Shown here: positions 52,640 through 61,922 of the stretch, piece after piece
How positions within the stretch are numbered: the first letter of the stretch is position 1
Layout of the letters: each line of letters starts with the position of its first letter
Source: Methylotenera_A sp044222005
GTDB lineage: Bacteria; Pseudomonadota; Gammaproteobacteria; Burkholderiales; Methylophilaceae
Length of the DNA: 64,000 nt
NCBI GenBank assembly: GCA_044222005.1
Contig: JBGANY010000011.1
Location: forward strand, 1-64,000
Direction of reading: 5' to 3'
The notes under the pieces: model-generated
Seen by the model: the letters and a program-made list of their open reading frames with translations, nothing else
Told to the model about the DNA's origin: nothing
The model's database searches: none
Made by a program: the position numbers and the translations under genes

Positions 52640-54067
52640 ATGATTTCCAACAATGTTGCACAAGTAGCTACTGCGAGCGTTAGCGGCGTAACGCCTTCTA
52701 TTACGCCCGCAATGCTGCAGAAATATGATGTTTCCGGTCCGCGCTATACGTCTTATCCCACTGCTGACCGCTTTGTGGAAGCTTTTGCAGAAGATGAATA
52801 CAAACAGGCTTTGGATCAGCGGCGCGTAGGTGGCATGGCGCTGCCATTGTCAATTTATGTGCACATTCCATTTTGTGAGTCACTTTGCTTTTATTGTGCA
52901 TGCAACAAGATCGTGACCAAACATCACGAGCGCAGCGCAGAATACCTGCGTCATCTTAGCCATGAGGTCGACTTGCATATCGCCCATTTAGGGGCTGGGC
53001 AGACCATTACCCAATTACACTTGGGGGGCGGTACGCCTACTTTCTTCTCTGACGATGAACTGAGCGAGCTGATGGCCATGCTGCGCCGCAGCTTTGTGCT
53101 GGCCCCAGGCGGCGAATATTCGATTGAAGTAGACCCGAGAACGGTCGATGAAAAGCGCCTGGCACATTTGACGAGCTTAGGGTTTAACCGGCTGAGTTTC
53201 GGGGTGCAGGATTTTGACCCTGAGGTACAAAAAGCGGTACATCGCATCCAGCCGGCAGAACAGGTGTTTTCTCTGGTCGAAGCCGCGCGCCGCTTAGGTT
53301 TTGAATCGGTGAACGTTGATTTGATTTACGGATTGCCGATGCAGACGTCCAAGTCGTTTGCACGCACGCTGGCGCAGGTGGTCGAGCTTAAGCCAGACAG
53401 GATCGCACTCTATGCCTATGCACATTTGCCTGAACGGTTCAAGCCGCAGCGACGCATCAATGCCTACGAGTTGCCAGCAGCTTCTGCAAAAGTTTCCATG
53501 TTGTCTGATGCGATTGCTACTTTTCTGGATGCGGGCTACGTGTATGTTGGCATGGATCACTTTGCGCTACCCAATGACTCGCTGGCAATCGCCAAGCGGC
53601 AGGGCAGGTTGCACCGCAACTTTCAAGGCTATAGCACGCAGCCGGATTGCGATCTGATTGGTCTGGGCGTATCGTCGATTGGCCGTATTGGTGCCACTTA
53701 CAGTCAGAATGCCAAGACGCTGGAAGAATACTACGATTACCTGAATCAAGGCCGTTTCCCTGTAGTGCGCGGTCTGGCGCTGTCGCGGGATGACTTGGTG
53801 CGCCGTGCCGTGATTATGGCGCTGATGTGTCAAGGTAGGTTACAATACGAGTCCATTGAACTTGCTTATATGATTGATTTTAAAAGTTACTTTGCGACCG
53901 AGCTTGAAGCGATAAAAGAATTGGAAAGTACAGGTATGGTAGAACTCGAAGACGGTGCGATACAGGTCACAGACACTGGCTGGTTCTTCGTGCGTGCTGT
54001 TGCCATGCTGTTTGACCGCTATCTGCAAACCGATCGCAACCGAGCGCGCTTTTCTAAAATCATCTAA
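52640..54067 (+). CDS. hemN: Oxygen-independent coproporphyrinogen III dehydrogenase
   Basis: Radical SAM enzyme that makes protoporphyrinogen IX without oxygen, supplying haem for cbb3 oxidase at low O2. HIPFCESLCFYCACN has the CxxxCxxC cluster; LGGGTPTFF and VNVDLIYGLPMQT are also typical. The frame is open from 52541, but ATG 52640 is chosen: the 33 extra codons have no family similarity and contain the FNR box. That gives 475 residues, the normal size. Activated by FNR, as the box suggests. Confidence 0.95.
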   Translation: MISNNVAQVATASVSGVTPSITPAMLQKYDVSGPRYTSYPTADRFVEAFAEDEYKQALDQRRVGGMALPLSIYVHIPFCESLCFYCACNKIVTKHHERSAEYLRHLSHEVDLHIAHLGAGQTITQLHLGGGTPTFFSDDELSELMAMLRRSFVLAPGGEYSIEVDPRTVDEKRLAHLTSLGFNRLSFGVQDFDPEVQKAVHRIQPAEQVFSLVEAARRLGFESVNVDLIYGLPMQTSKSFARTLAQVVELKPDRIALYAYAHLPERFKPQRRINAYELPAASAKVSMLSDAIATFLDAGYVYVGMDHFALPNDSLAIAKRQGRLHRNFQGYSTQPDCDLIGLGVSSIGRIGATYSQNAKTLEEYYDYLNQGRFPVVRGLALSRDDLVRRAVIMALMCQGRLQYESIELAYMIDFKSYFATELEAIKELESTGMVELEDGAIQVTDTGWFFVRAVAMLFDRYLQTDRNRARFSKII

Positions 54068-54078
54068 ACCCCTCAACT

Positions 54079-54747
54079 ATGCAATCATCGCTTGCGCTTA
54101 CCACGTTTCTGATGGGGCTGGCTGGCGGACCGCATTGCATTGCCATGTGCGGCGCGGCCTGCGCCAGCATTCAAAGCGGGCAGGGCGGAAGTTATAATTT
54201 ATGGAAATTCCAGGCCGGACGTTTAATCGGCTATGCCAGCTTCGGCGCGGTAGCGGCTGGTTCAGTTAAAAGCCTGGCTTGGTTTTCCGGCCAAACTTCA
54301 GCACTGCATCCTATATGGACGTTTTTTCACGTACTGGTGCTGTGCTGGGGGCTGATGCTACTCGCCTATGCTCGCCAGCCAGTCTGGGCGGACAATCTGG
54401 GTCGCAATATCTGGTCGCATGTGCGGCAGCTTTCGAATCTGCCCGGCGGCATCGTGATGACGGGCATGCTGTGGGCCTTGATGCCTTGCGGCCTGCTTTA
54501 TTCGGCGCTGTTGGTGGCATCATTAAGCGCCAATATACTCAGCGGCGCGTTCAGCATGGCTGCATTCGCGGCTGGCACCAGCATTTCATTGTTCATCGGC
54601 CCCTGGCTTTGGCTCCGCCTTAAAAACGGCGTTAAATGGCTTAACGACGGCACCAGTATGCGCCTGGCGGGGCTTTTGTTGGCTGCTGTGGCAGGCTGGG
54701 CTATCTGGATGGATCTGGTACATCAGGTAAAGATCTGGTGTACATAA
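54079..54747 (+). CDS. Sulfite exporter TauE/SafE (DsbD-2-like) family membrane protein
   Basis: A 222-residue membrane protein with about six helices. MGLAGGPHCIAMCGAAC near the start and LMPCGLLYSALL are the family's conserved segments (a Cys in the first and a Pro-Cys in the fifth helix region). Members are very common in cbb3/FNR loci and are suspected to act in copper or thiol handling during oxidase assembly. Follows hemN by 11 bp. The exact function is unknown. Confidence 0.85.
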   Translation: MQSSLALTTFLMGLAGGPHCIAMCGAACASIQSGQGGSYNLWKFQAGRLIGYASFGAVAAGSVKSLAWFSGQTSALHPIWTFFHVLVLCWGLMLLAYARQPVWADNLGRNIWSHVRQLSNLPGGIVMTGMLWALMPCGLLYSALLVASLSANILSGAFSMAAFAAGTSISLFIGPWLWLRLKNGVKWLNDGTSMRLAGLLLAAVAGWAIWMDLVHQVKIWCT

Positions 54748-54759
54748 TAATGTGAGTAT

Positions 54760-54792
54760 AAAAAAATACCCCCACCAATAATGGCAGGGGTA
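54760..54792 (-). terminator. Intrinsic terminator after ompW
   Basis: On the minus strand: TACCCC...GGGGTA hairpin followed by TTTTTTT, about 43 bp beyond the ompW stop. Confidence 0.85.
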
Positions 54793-54834
54793 AAGGGTCT
54801 GGACTGTTTAAATCCAGCTACTGAAAAGCGGTAA

Positions 54835-55542
54835 TTAGAATTTTTTGCCGATACCGATACCAACTACCCATGGATTGATGTCAAGTGAGTCAATCTTAGT
54901 CCAAGCACCTGCAGGTGTATTCAATTTAACATCAGTATCTAGCCAGACATATTTAACGTCGGCATTAATTAACCAGCCATCTTTCAGGTTGATATCAACA
55001 CCTGCCTGCAAAGCTGGACCCCAGCTGTCGCTGTCAATTTTGATTTTAGTGCCTGCTAATGGACCGCGACTAACTTTCAAGTTGCGGTCTAGCATGATGG
55101 TGTAGTTAATACCAGCACCAACATACGGATCAATCATTTGGTCTGGATTGAAGTGCCACTGTGCAGTTAACGTTGGTGGCAGGAGGTTAACACTACCTAA
55201 ACCTTGATTGCCCACGGTTGCTAAAGCATCACCTTGAATACTGACGTTGTGGCGTGTACCTACGGCTAAAATCAATTCAGCTGCAATGTTTTTGGTGAAG
55301 TAGTAAGAAATATCTAATTCAGGAATCACTTTGTCGCTTACTGCCAACTCAGCGCCTGGAGACATCACTGTTGCGCCAAGACCAACGTTTTGGTTCACAG
55401 TTTTACCTAGTTTACTATCTTCATTCGGCGCAACATTCACTGCGCGTGCACGAACTACCCAATCACCAGCTTCAGCTTGTGCTGCTATTGGTGCAAATAC
55501 TGCTGCAGCAAGTGCTACTGCTAACAACGTTTTCTTCATCAC
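54835..55542 (-). CDS. ompW: Outer membrane protein OmpW
   Basis: A 235-residue eight-strand beta-barrel of the OmpW family. Signal peptide about 1-23 (ending AQA), GDWVVRARAVNVAPNEDS after it, LDISYYFTKNIAAEL and the C-terminal GIGIGKKF aromatic terminus are all typical. OmpW forms a narrow hydrophobic channel in the outer membrane. In E. coli, ompW is activated by FNR; an FNR box lies about 77 bp upstream of this start. Confidence 0.95.
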   Translation of the reverse strand: MMKKTLLAVALAAAVFAPIAAQAEAGDWVVRARAVNVAPNEDSKLGKTVNQNVGLGATVMSPGAELAVSDKVIPELDISYYFTKNIAAELILAVGTRHNVSIQGDALATVGNQGLGSVNLLPPTLTAQWHFNPDQMIDPYVGAGINYTIMLDRNLKVSRGPLAGTKIKIDSDSWGPALQAGVDINLKDGWLINADVKYVWLDTDVKLNTPAGAWTKIDSLDINPWVVGIGIGKKF

Positions 55543-55612
55543 TAACTCCCTTTAAAATTTAACTGCTATCAAAAGATGATCGAACTTTAACTTATCTGAG
55601 AAGTGAGGCGGT

Positions 55613-55626
55613 TTGATTTGTATCAA
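55613..55626 (-). promoter_or_regulatory. FNR box before ompW
   Basis: TTGATTTGTATCAA (palindromic halves, orientation formal), identical to the boxes before ccoN and hemN. Centre about 77 bp before the ompW ATG. No gene on the plus strand is as close. Confidence 0.88.
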
Positions 55627-55786
55627 ATACATTATGCTTATTATCGGAATAACCACCCAAAATGCTATTTATGTTGTATTTTTGATACAGAATATGGATT
55701 GATATTCTCTAAGCCGATGCGCTGGATTAGAATTTTGCTGGATGGCATCCGCCCTGATAGCTAACTTTTGAATTGATGAGCTGATT

Positions 55787-56539
55787 TTGCACAACACGCT
55801 ACGCATTGCGACATTTAACACCCACAAGGGTTTTACGCATTTTAACGCCCGCTTTGCCCTGCAAAGCCAGCGCGAACTGCTGCGAAAACTGCATGCGGAT
55901 GTTATTTTTTTACAGGAGGTGCAGGATGTGCATTCAAAACACAGCCAGCGCTTTGAAACATGGTCGATATCAGGACAGGTTGAATATCTGGCGGATACGG
56001 TCTGGTCTGATTATGCCTATGGAAAAAACTCCGTATATCCTGCAGGACATCATGGCAATGCTTTACTTTCAAAATTCCCGATCGTCAAAACCGCTAATCA
56101 GGATATTTCTGCGCATACTTTGGAGCAGCGCGGCATGTTGCACTGCGAAATCAATATCCCCAATTGGGATATGCCTTTGCACGCCATCTGTGTGCACCTT
56201 GGTTTGTTCGCACATTGGAGACGCCAGCAATTAGTAGAGGTGGCTGAATATATTGAGCGATACGTTCCACCTGGCGCGCCATTGATTATTGCAGGTGATT
56301 TCAATGACTGGAGCACACGGTCTGCACGCGATTTTGCAGCACGCCTGCATATGCGCGAAGTGTTCGAGCATCATTTAGGTAAAACGGCGCGCAGCTTTCC
56401 ATCCTGGCTGCCACTGTTGAAGCTGGACCGTATTTATGTACGCGGATTTCAGATCAGGCATGCGGAAGTGCATTCAGGGGCGCATTTCGTCAAAGTCTCT
56501 GACCATGCGATACTGACTGCGACGCTAACAAGAATATGA
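55787..56539 (+). CDS. Endonuclease/exonuclease/phosphatase family protein (YbhP-like)
   Basis: A 250-residue EEP-fold protein: IATFNTHKG, FLQEVQD (metal Glu), AGDFNDWS (Asp/Asn), and SDHAILTATL (catalytic Asp-His). The start is a TTG with GATGAG upstream. It is followed 10 bp later by a phospholipase D-type synthase; the same pair exists in E. coli as ybhP and ybhO (clsB). A role in phospholipid metabolism is likely from context, and substrate is not proven. Confidence 0.82.
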   Translation: MHNTLRIATFNTHKGFTHFNARFALQSQRELLRKLHADVIFLQEVQDVHSKHSQRFETWSISGQVEYLADTVWSDYAYGKNSVYPAGHHGNALLSKFPIVKTANQDISAHTLEQRGMLHCEINIPNWDMPLHAICVHLGLFAHWRRQQLVEVAEYIERYVPPGAPLIIAGDFNDWSTRSARDFAARLHMREVFEHHLGKTARSFPSWLPLLKLDRIYVRGFQIRHAEVHSGAHFVKVSDHAILTATLTRI

Positions 56540-56549
56540 CGCGTATATT

Positions 56550-57719
56550 ATGACCCATTTTGTAAGTGGCAATCGGATCAAGCTGCTGCGCAATGGTGCA
56601 GAATATTTTCCTGCCTTAGAAGTGGCCATCACGAATGCCGCCAAAGAGGTTTATCTGCAAACCTATATCTACCAGGCAGATGCAACAGGCATGCTGATTG
56701 GCAATGCGCTTAAACAAGCCGCACGGCGCGGTGTGCAAGTGCATGTTTTGCTGGATGGGTTCGGATGCAAGGACTTGCCAAAAACCTATGTGCGTGAATT
56801 AGAGAGCGCAGGTGTACAGGTGATGTTTTACCGCCCTAAAATATCTCCATGGACATTCAAGAAGAACCGCTTGCGGCGCCTGCACCGTAAAGTGGCGGTG
56901 ATCGATGGCACGGTCGGTTTTGTTGGCGGTATCAATATCATTGATGACTATGATATTCCGAAAAGCCATACACCTTTCAATGTGCCGCCGCGCGTTGATT
57001 ATGCGGTCCGCCTGGAAGGCGCATTGCTGCCGGCCATCGCTGAGAGCGTACACAAACTGTGGCGACATCATGCGAGGCTGCATCTGTTAAGTGCGAGCAT
57101 GGATTCTGCCAAGCCGATTCGGCAGCGAAAAATAAAAGACGGCATAAAGGCCGCTTTTGTGCTGCGTGACAACTTGCTGCACAGACGTGATATTGAAGAC
57201 GCTTATCTGGAGGCGATTGCACAAGCCAAATCTGAAATTATTATTGCCAATGCTTACTTTGTGCCTGGCAAAAGATTTCGTCAGGCCTTATTAGACGCAG
57301 CTCTACGCGGGGTAGCCGTGAAACTATTGCTGCAGGGGCGTATGGAGTATTTTCTGATGTTTGCCGCACATGCGTTTTACAGAGAGTTTTTGAGGCATGG
57401 CATCGAAATTTACGAATATCGTAAAAGTTTCATGCACAGCAAGGTCGCGGTCATCGACAATGAGTGGGCAACGGTGGGTTCGTCCAATATCGACCCTTTT
57501 AGTCTGTTATTGGCGCGCGAAGCCAACGTGATTGTGCGGGATGCCGCCTTTGCCAATGAGCTTAGAGCCGACATTCTTGCATCAACGCAAGAGGGGGCGC
57601 ATCGTGTGGCAGAGCAGGATTGGGGGCGAGGCAATATCGTTAAACGCATGGCCTCATGGGTGGCGTATGGATTGGTTAGATTTTTTTTAGGTGTAATAGG
57701 GTATTCAAATGAGCGATAA
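56550..57719 (+). CDS. clsB: Cardiolipin synthase ClsB-type phospholipase D protein
   Basis: A 389-residue PLD-superfamily enzyme with two HKD motifs, LHRKVAVIDG and MHSKVAVIDN, each followed by a GG.N or GSSN stretch. It has no long N-terminal membrane anchor, unlike ClsA, and with the adjacent YbhP-like protein it best fits ClsB, which makes cardiolipin from phosphatidylglycerol. Start ATG at 56550; length close to E. coli ClsB (413). Confidence 0.9.
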   Translation: MTHFVSGNRIKLLRNGAEYFPALEVAITNAAKEVYLQTYIYQADATGMLIGNALKQAARRGVQVHVLLDGFGCKDLPKTYVRELESAGVQVMFYRPKISPWTFKKNRLRRLHRKVAVIDGTVGFVGGINIIDDYDIPKSHTPFNVPPRVDYAVRLEGALLPAIAESVHKLWRHHARLHLLSASMDSAKPIRQRKIKDGIKAAFVLRDNLLHRRDIEDAYLEAIAQAKSEIIIANAYFVPGKRFRQALLDAALRGVAVKLLLQGRMEYFLMFAAHAFYREFLRHGIEIYEYRKSFMHSKVAVIDNEWATVGSSNIDPFSLLLAREANVIVRDAAFANELRADILASTQEGAHRVAEQDWGRGNIVKRMASWVAYGLVRFFLGVIGYSNER

Positions 57720-57765
57720 TTAATACACCTTTGAAAAATGAGCCTTAATAACCGGTGATCGAAGA

Positions 57766-58857
57766 ATGAGCAAACAGGAAACCAATCAAACAGAAACTAC
57801 CAGCCAAGATGATTGGAGTTCACTCAATCATGTGCATACGCTTGTGCTGATGATAGTGACTGCTTTAGGCGTTTACTTGTGTTACAGGCTGGTTGCACCA
57901 TTTTTGCCGGTGATTGTTTGGGCGCTGACATTAGCGGTTATGTTTGCTCCTCTGCAGCGCTGGCTTGAGGCCAAAGTTAGATACTCTACTGTTGCTGCGC
58001 TGATTTCCATCTTGATCATCGGCTTCATCGTCGTTGTTCCCGCGATATTCGTCGGGGAACAACTGCTGGAGCAGGTGGTAAAAGGGTCGCAGCTCATTGA
58101 GAGCAAGGTTGATTCAGGCGAATGGCGGCGTGTGCTTGAGGCGCAGCCGAAACTGACACCAATTCTAAATAAAATTGAGCGGTATGTGAATTTTCCTGAA
58201 ATCGTAAAAACACTCAATGCCAAGCTGGGCTCAGTCGTGGGCGCTATTGTCAAAGGCTCATTATTACAGGTGTTAGGGTTTGTCCTGGTTTTTTATGTGC
58301 TTTTCTTTTTCCTGAGAGATCGCCATTCAGCGCTCAAGTCCATGATGGCTTTGTCGCCGCTCACACAAATGGAGATGGGCAGGCTGTTTAATCAAGTTGG
58401 CGACACTATTCACGCCATCGTTTACGGAACGTTTGCCATTGCGGTTGTGCAAGGGTGCTTGGGCGGGCTGATGTTCTGGTGGCTGGGATTGCCAGCGCCG
58501 TTGTTGTGGGGCTTGGTGATGAGTTTGCTGGCTGTTGTGCCCATGTTGGGCACTTCGGTCATATGGGCTCCTGCAGCGCTATTTCTGGCTTTGGAAGGGG
58601 ATATGGGCAGTGCCTTGATTCTCACGTTATGGGGCATGCTTGTGGTTGGCACAATTGACAACCTGCTTAGACCGATTTTCGTAGGAAACCGGCTTAAACT
58701 TCACACCATTCTCGCTTTTATGTCAATTGTCGGCGGCCTGCTGCTGTTTGGCCCTGCAGGCCTTATTTTGGGGCCCGTGATACTTACTGTTACCATTGCC
58801 TTGCTAGAAATCTGGTTAACTCGAACCTCTGTGAGGGTGGTAGAGCCTCAGGGCTAA
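57766..58857 (+). CDS. AI-2E/PerM family transporter
   Basis: A 363-residue membrane protein with about eight helices and the AI-2E family's central soluble segment (about 105-150) followed by the conserved FYVLFFFLRD and a late NLLRPIFVGNRLKLHTILAFMSIVGG region (landmark shown in part). The family includes PerM and YdiK; substrates are mostly unknown. Follows clsB by 46 bp and may be part of the same transcript. Confidence 0.85.
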   Translation: MSKQETNQTETTSQDDWSSLNHVHTLVLMIVTALGVYLCYRLVAPFLPVIVWALTLAVMFAPLQRWLEAKVRYSTVAALISILIIGFIVVVPAIFVGEQLLEQVVKGSQLIESKVDSGEWRRVLEAQPKLTPILNKIERYVNFPEIVKTLNAKLGSVVGAIVKGSLLQVLGFVLVFYVLFFFLRDRHSALKSMMALSPLTQMEMGRLFNQVGDTIHAIVYGTFAIAVVQGCLGGLMFWWLGLPAPLLWGLVMSLLAVVPMLGTSVIWAPAALFLALEGDMGSALILTLWGMLVVGTIDNLLRPIFVGNRLKLHTILAFMSIVGGLLLFGPAGLILGPVILTVTIALLEIWLTRTSVRVVEPQG

Positions 58858-58939
58858 TCAATGGATGCTGGCTATGGATCAATTTTGTTACTAAACTTTA
58901 GGATGACCTATCATCAAGACTGAATCGACAACCCCTCAT

Positions 58940-59779
58940 TTGTTAGTACAAAGCATGTTCCAGCCTGCTTTGCCGCCGCGTAATCGTGATGCGCATAAAG
59001 GGTCTTTTGGCAGCGTGGCAATTATTGGTGGTGATACCGGCATGGTTGGCGCAACCTTGCTGGCGGCGCGGGCTGCTGTACATTGCGGTGCAGGGCGGGT
59101 ATATGCCGCAATGCTGTGCAAAGATGTGCCGAGCGTGGATATGCACCAGCCGGAAATCATGCTGCGTTCACCAGCAGCGCTTAGCCAGTTAACTCAGCTG
59201 GATTGTGTCGTGATTGGTCCAGGGTTAGGGTTGTCGAATGCGGCGATAGAACTGCTGGAGTTTTGGTTAAGCAAGGATATATCCCTGTTGCTTGATGCAG
59301 ATGCGCTCAACTTGATTGCCATCCATCTGCATTTGGCCGCTATCGTTGTCAGCCGCGATGCCGAAACCGTCATCACGCCACACCCGGGTGAAGCCGCCAG
59401 GCTGCTTGATACCAGCAGTGAACATATTCAGCAAAACCGTAGCGAGAGTGCACTGAAATTAGCCAAAACGCTGCGTGTTACCTGTGTGCTTAAAGGCGCC
59501 GACAGTGTTTGCGCACACTATGATGGCAGCTGGTTTGTCAACTCGAGCGGCAATGTCGGGCTGGCCAGCGGCGGCACCGGCGATGTGCTGAGCGGCATTA
59601 TCGGCAGTTTGATGGCGCAGGGCTTAAATGGCCTGCAAGCAGCGAAACTAGGGGTTTATGTGCATGGTGCAGCCGCCGATGCGCTGGTTGAAAAAGGCAT
59701 CGGCCCGGTGGGGCTGACGGCTTCAGAGGTGGCGCTGGAAGCACGCGATATCATTAATCTGCTGAACCAAGACAAGTAA
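58940..59779 (+). CDS. nnrD: ADP-dependent NAD(P)H-hydrate dehydratase (NnrD domain only)
   Basis: Repairs hydrated NAD(P)H using ADP. The 279 residues match the C-terminal NnrD half of the E. coli fused NnrE-NnrD protein: KGSFGSVAIIGGDTGMVGA, VIGPGLGL, VITPHPGEAARLL, and NVGLASGGTGDVLSG with the catalytic Asp. The NnrE epimerase domain is absent, so this is a stand-alone NnrD. No good ATG lies upstream; TTG 58940 or ATG 58955 are the options. Confidence 0.88.
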   Translation: MLVQSMFQPALPPRNRDAHKGSFGSVAIIGGDTGMVGATLLAARAAVHCGAGRVYAAMLCKDVPSVDMHQPEIMLRSPAALSQLTQLDCVVIGPGLGLSNAAIELLEFWLSKDISLLLDADALNLIAIHLHLAAIVVSRDAETVITPHPGEAARLLDTSSEHIQQNRSESALKLAKTLRVTCVLKGADSVCAHYDGSWFVNSSGNVGLASGGTGDVLSGIIGSLMAQGLNGLQAAKLGVYVHGAAADALVEKGIGPVGLTASEVALEARDIINLLNQDK

Positions 59780-59816
59780 CTTGCGAGAAATGATTTTATT
59801 GCTGCAATCAATCTGA

Positions 59817-61193
59817 TTAGCTCAAAGTTACAGTTTCAAGGTAATCCGGCACAACGACTTGCCAGCGCAGCGCCTCTTCGATATGAAGCCGCATCGCGTC
59901 TGCTGCAACTGGTTCACCATGGACAATAAAGGTCTTTTTCGGCGCCTTTTCAAAGCCGCCCAGCCAATCCAGAATCTCGGAATAATCCGCATGCGCGGAA
60001 AGATTTGAAATAAACTCGACATTGGCACGTACGGGTATATATTCACCATGAATCTTGATACTTTCAGCGCCATCCAGCATGGCAGAACCGCGCGTGCCAG
60101 CGGCCTGAAATCCAACAAATAGAATCGTATTATTGGGCTTGGGGGCAAATGCCTTCAAATGATGCACGACACGTCCGCCTGAAGCCATGCCGCTTGCGGA
60201 CAGGATAATCATCGGGCCTTTGGTTATGTTCAGCCGCTTGGATTCCTCAACACTATTCACCATGCGTGCCGTATGGAAAAGTGCGCTGCACTGTTCTAGG
60301 CTCAGGCGATGTTCACCGCGGTGATGACGGAATATCTCTGTGGCATCCACCGCCATCGGGCTATTCAGATACACGGGGATGTCATTAGCGATGGCGCCTG
60401 AGGATTTAAGCTGATGAATGTAATAAAGCAACTCTTGCGCGCGCCCGACTGCAAACACAGGAATAAGGATAATGCCCCTGCGTTTTGCTGTTTTATTGAT
60501 AATCGCAGCCAGCTTGATTTTAGGGTCTGCTTTGTCATGGAGACGATTGCCGTAAGTGGATTCAAGCACCAGGTAATCAGCCTGCTTTATGCGCACCGGC
60601 GATTTCATTAAAATGTCATTGGGCCGACCAATGTCGCCAGAAAACAGAATAGAGGTTTTTTTGTTGTGAATACGCACAAAGGCGGAACCCAGAATATGCC
60701 CATTAGGCGAAAACCTTAGCGTCAATCCACCATCCAAGTTAACGTCCTGTTCAAAAGCAACCGGGTTGAGCAATTTTAGCGCCGCTTCTGCATCTTCCTG
60801 TGTATACAGCGGCAATGCCGGGTGATGCTTTGAAAATCCGCGCCGGTTGGCGTATTCAGCTTCTTCTTCTTGCAGGTGCGCCGAATCCGGCAGCAATATT
60901 TCGCATAAATCACGCGTGGCTTCAGTACAATATACCTTGCCGGAGAATCCATTTTTTACCAGCAGCGGCAGGTAGCCACTGTGGTCGATATGCGCATGCG
61001 TCAGCACCACCGCATCTATATCTTTCGGGCTGATTGGCAGTTGCGCCCAATTTCTGAGTCGCAGCTGTTTCAGCCCCTGAAACAGTCCGCAATCAACCAG
61101 AATACGCATCATGCTGCCTGAGTCGGTTTCACAGGTAAGCAGGTATTTGGATCCGGTGACGGTTCCAGTCGCGCCGAGAAATTTTAATTTCAT
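59817..61193 (-). CDS. Metallo-beta-lactamase fold RNase of the beta-CASP group
   Basis: A 458-residue enzyme with GTVTGSKYLL, LTHAHIDHSGYLP (HxHxDH zinc motif), later FSGDIGRP, the beta-CASP segment PVFAVGRAQELLY, and a C-terminal VHGEP with the last zinc His. This resembles bacterial CPSF-73-like RNA nucleases. Substrate is not known. It is encoded behind the membrane protein gene on the same strand (16 bp). Confidence 0.88.
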   Translation of the reverse strand: MKLKFLGATGTVTGSKYLLTCETDSGSMMRILVDCGLFQGLKQLRLRNWAQLPISPKDIDAVVLTHAHIDHSGYLPLLVKNGFSGKVYCTEATRDLCEILLPDSAHLQEEEAEYANRRGFSKHHPALPLYTQEDAEAALKLLNPVAFEQDVNLDGGLTLRFSPNGHILGSAFVRIHNKKTSILFSGDIGRPNDILMKSPVRIKQADYLVLESTYGNRLHDKADPKIKLAAIINKTAKRRGIILIPVFAVGRAQELLYYIHQLKSSGAIANDIPVYLNSPMAVDATEIFRHHRGEHRLSLEQCSALFHTARMVNSVEESKRLNITKGPMIILSASGMASGGRVVHHLKAFAPKPNNTILFVGFQAAGTRGSAMLDGAESIKIHGEYIPVRANVEFISNLSAHADYSEILDWLGGFEKAPKKTFIVHGEPVAADAMRLHIEEALRWQVVVPDYLETVTLS

Positions 61194-61208
61194 ATTATTT
61201 TTACCTTT

Positions 61209-61796
61209 CTAGCGTTCTTTATTTAGTGCTATACGGTATTCCTCAAGTTTTGCTTCATAGTTTTCGGCTTCACCAAAATCTAAAAATCGTGCATAACGGA
61301 CATGCGCGCCGAGAATTTTTCGTGCATGCTTGATGGGGCAAAAGTATTGCTCGGTGCGCGCGACAATTTCACTGATGTAGGCAATCATGCCGGCGCCGTA
61401 GGCACAATAAGTACAGTGAAATTTTTCTATAAAATTCAGGTAATTAAGTTGGTGCCGATCAAATATAATGTAATCAGCCCGACGTACTTTTTTGATGTCG
61501 TAAATCGGAAAGCAAGTCAGTTGGTAAAAGGTAATGAATATATCTGTAATCACCAGCGGAATAATCATCAAGTAAATGATTGGGCCGGTAATCAGATTCT
61601 GCGGGCGGTAAGTCACCAGCCAGCGAAAAAAATTCATTTTCAGCCGGCGGTGTGTTTCTTTGATGGATTGTTCAAACTCAACGCGTTTTCCCTTAATTTG
61701 AAAAAACATGCTGGATGGTTGTTCGCTGAGTGCCGTACGCAATTCGTCCTCAAGCACGGTAATCTGGTCAAGCAATTGCTGGATACGGTCGTTCAT
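61209..61796 (-). CDS. Conserved membrane protein with Cys motif, unknown function
   Basis: I do not recognise a named family. The 195 residues start with a coiled-coil-like helix (about 1-50), then two transmembrane segments (about 68-95), and a soluble C-terminal part with HCTYCAYGAG and YFCPIKHARKILG. The Cys and His spacing looks like a metal site. Downstream it is followed by the beta-CASP nuclease. Confidence 0.6.
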   Translation of the reverse strand: MNDRIQQLLDQITVLEDELRTALSEQPSSMFFQIKGKRVEFEQSIKETHRRLKMNFFRWLVTYRPQNLITGPIIYLMIIPLVITDIFITFYQLTCFPIYDIKKVRRADYIIFDRHQLNYLNFIEKFHCTYCAYGAGMIAYISEIVARTEQYFCPIKHARKILGAHVRYARFLDFGEAENYEAKLEEYRIALNKER

Positions 61797-61868
61797 CAGT
61801 GCCCCAATATTTTTCTGAATGATACAAGATTAACACAGTGCCAGACAAAATATAGAAGTAAGCGCTAC

Positions 61869-61890
61869 AAAAAGGTGGCCAGACTGGCCA
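61869..61890 (-). terminator. Terminator after the M15-like gene
   Basis: On the minus strand, TGGCCA-GTC-TGGCCA forms a hairpin followed by CCTTTTTG. It lies about 33 bp beyond the stop of the M15-type gene and separates it from the unknown membrane protein. Confidence 0.6.
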
Positions 61891-61922
61891 GTCTTAGCGC
61901 GGATGATGATATTTGTTTTATG

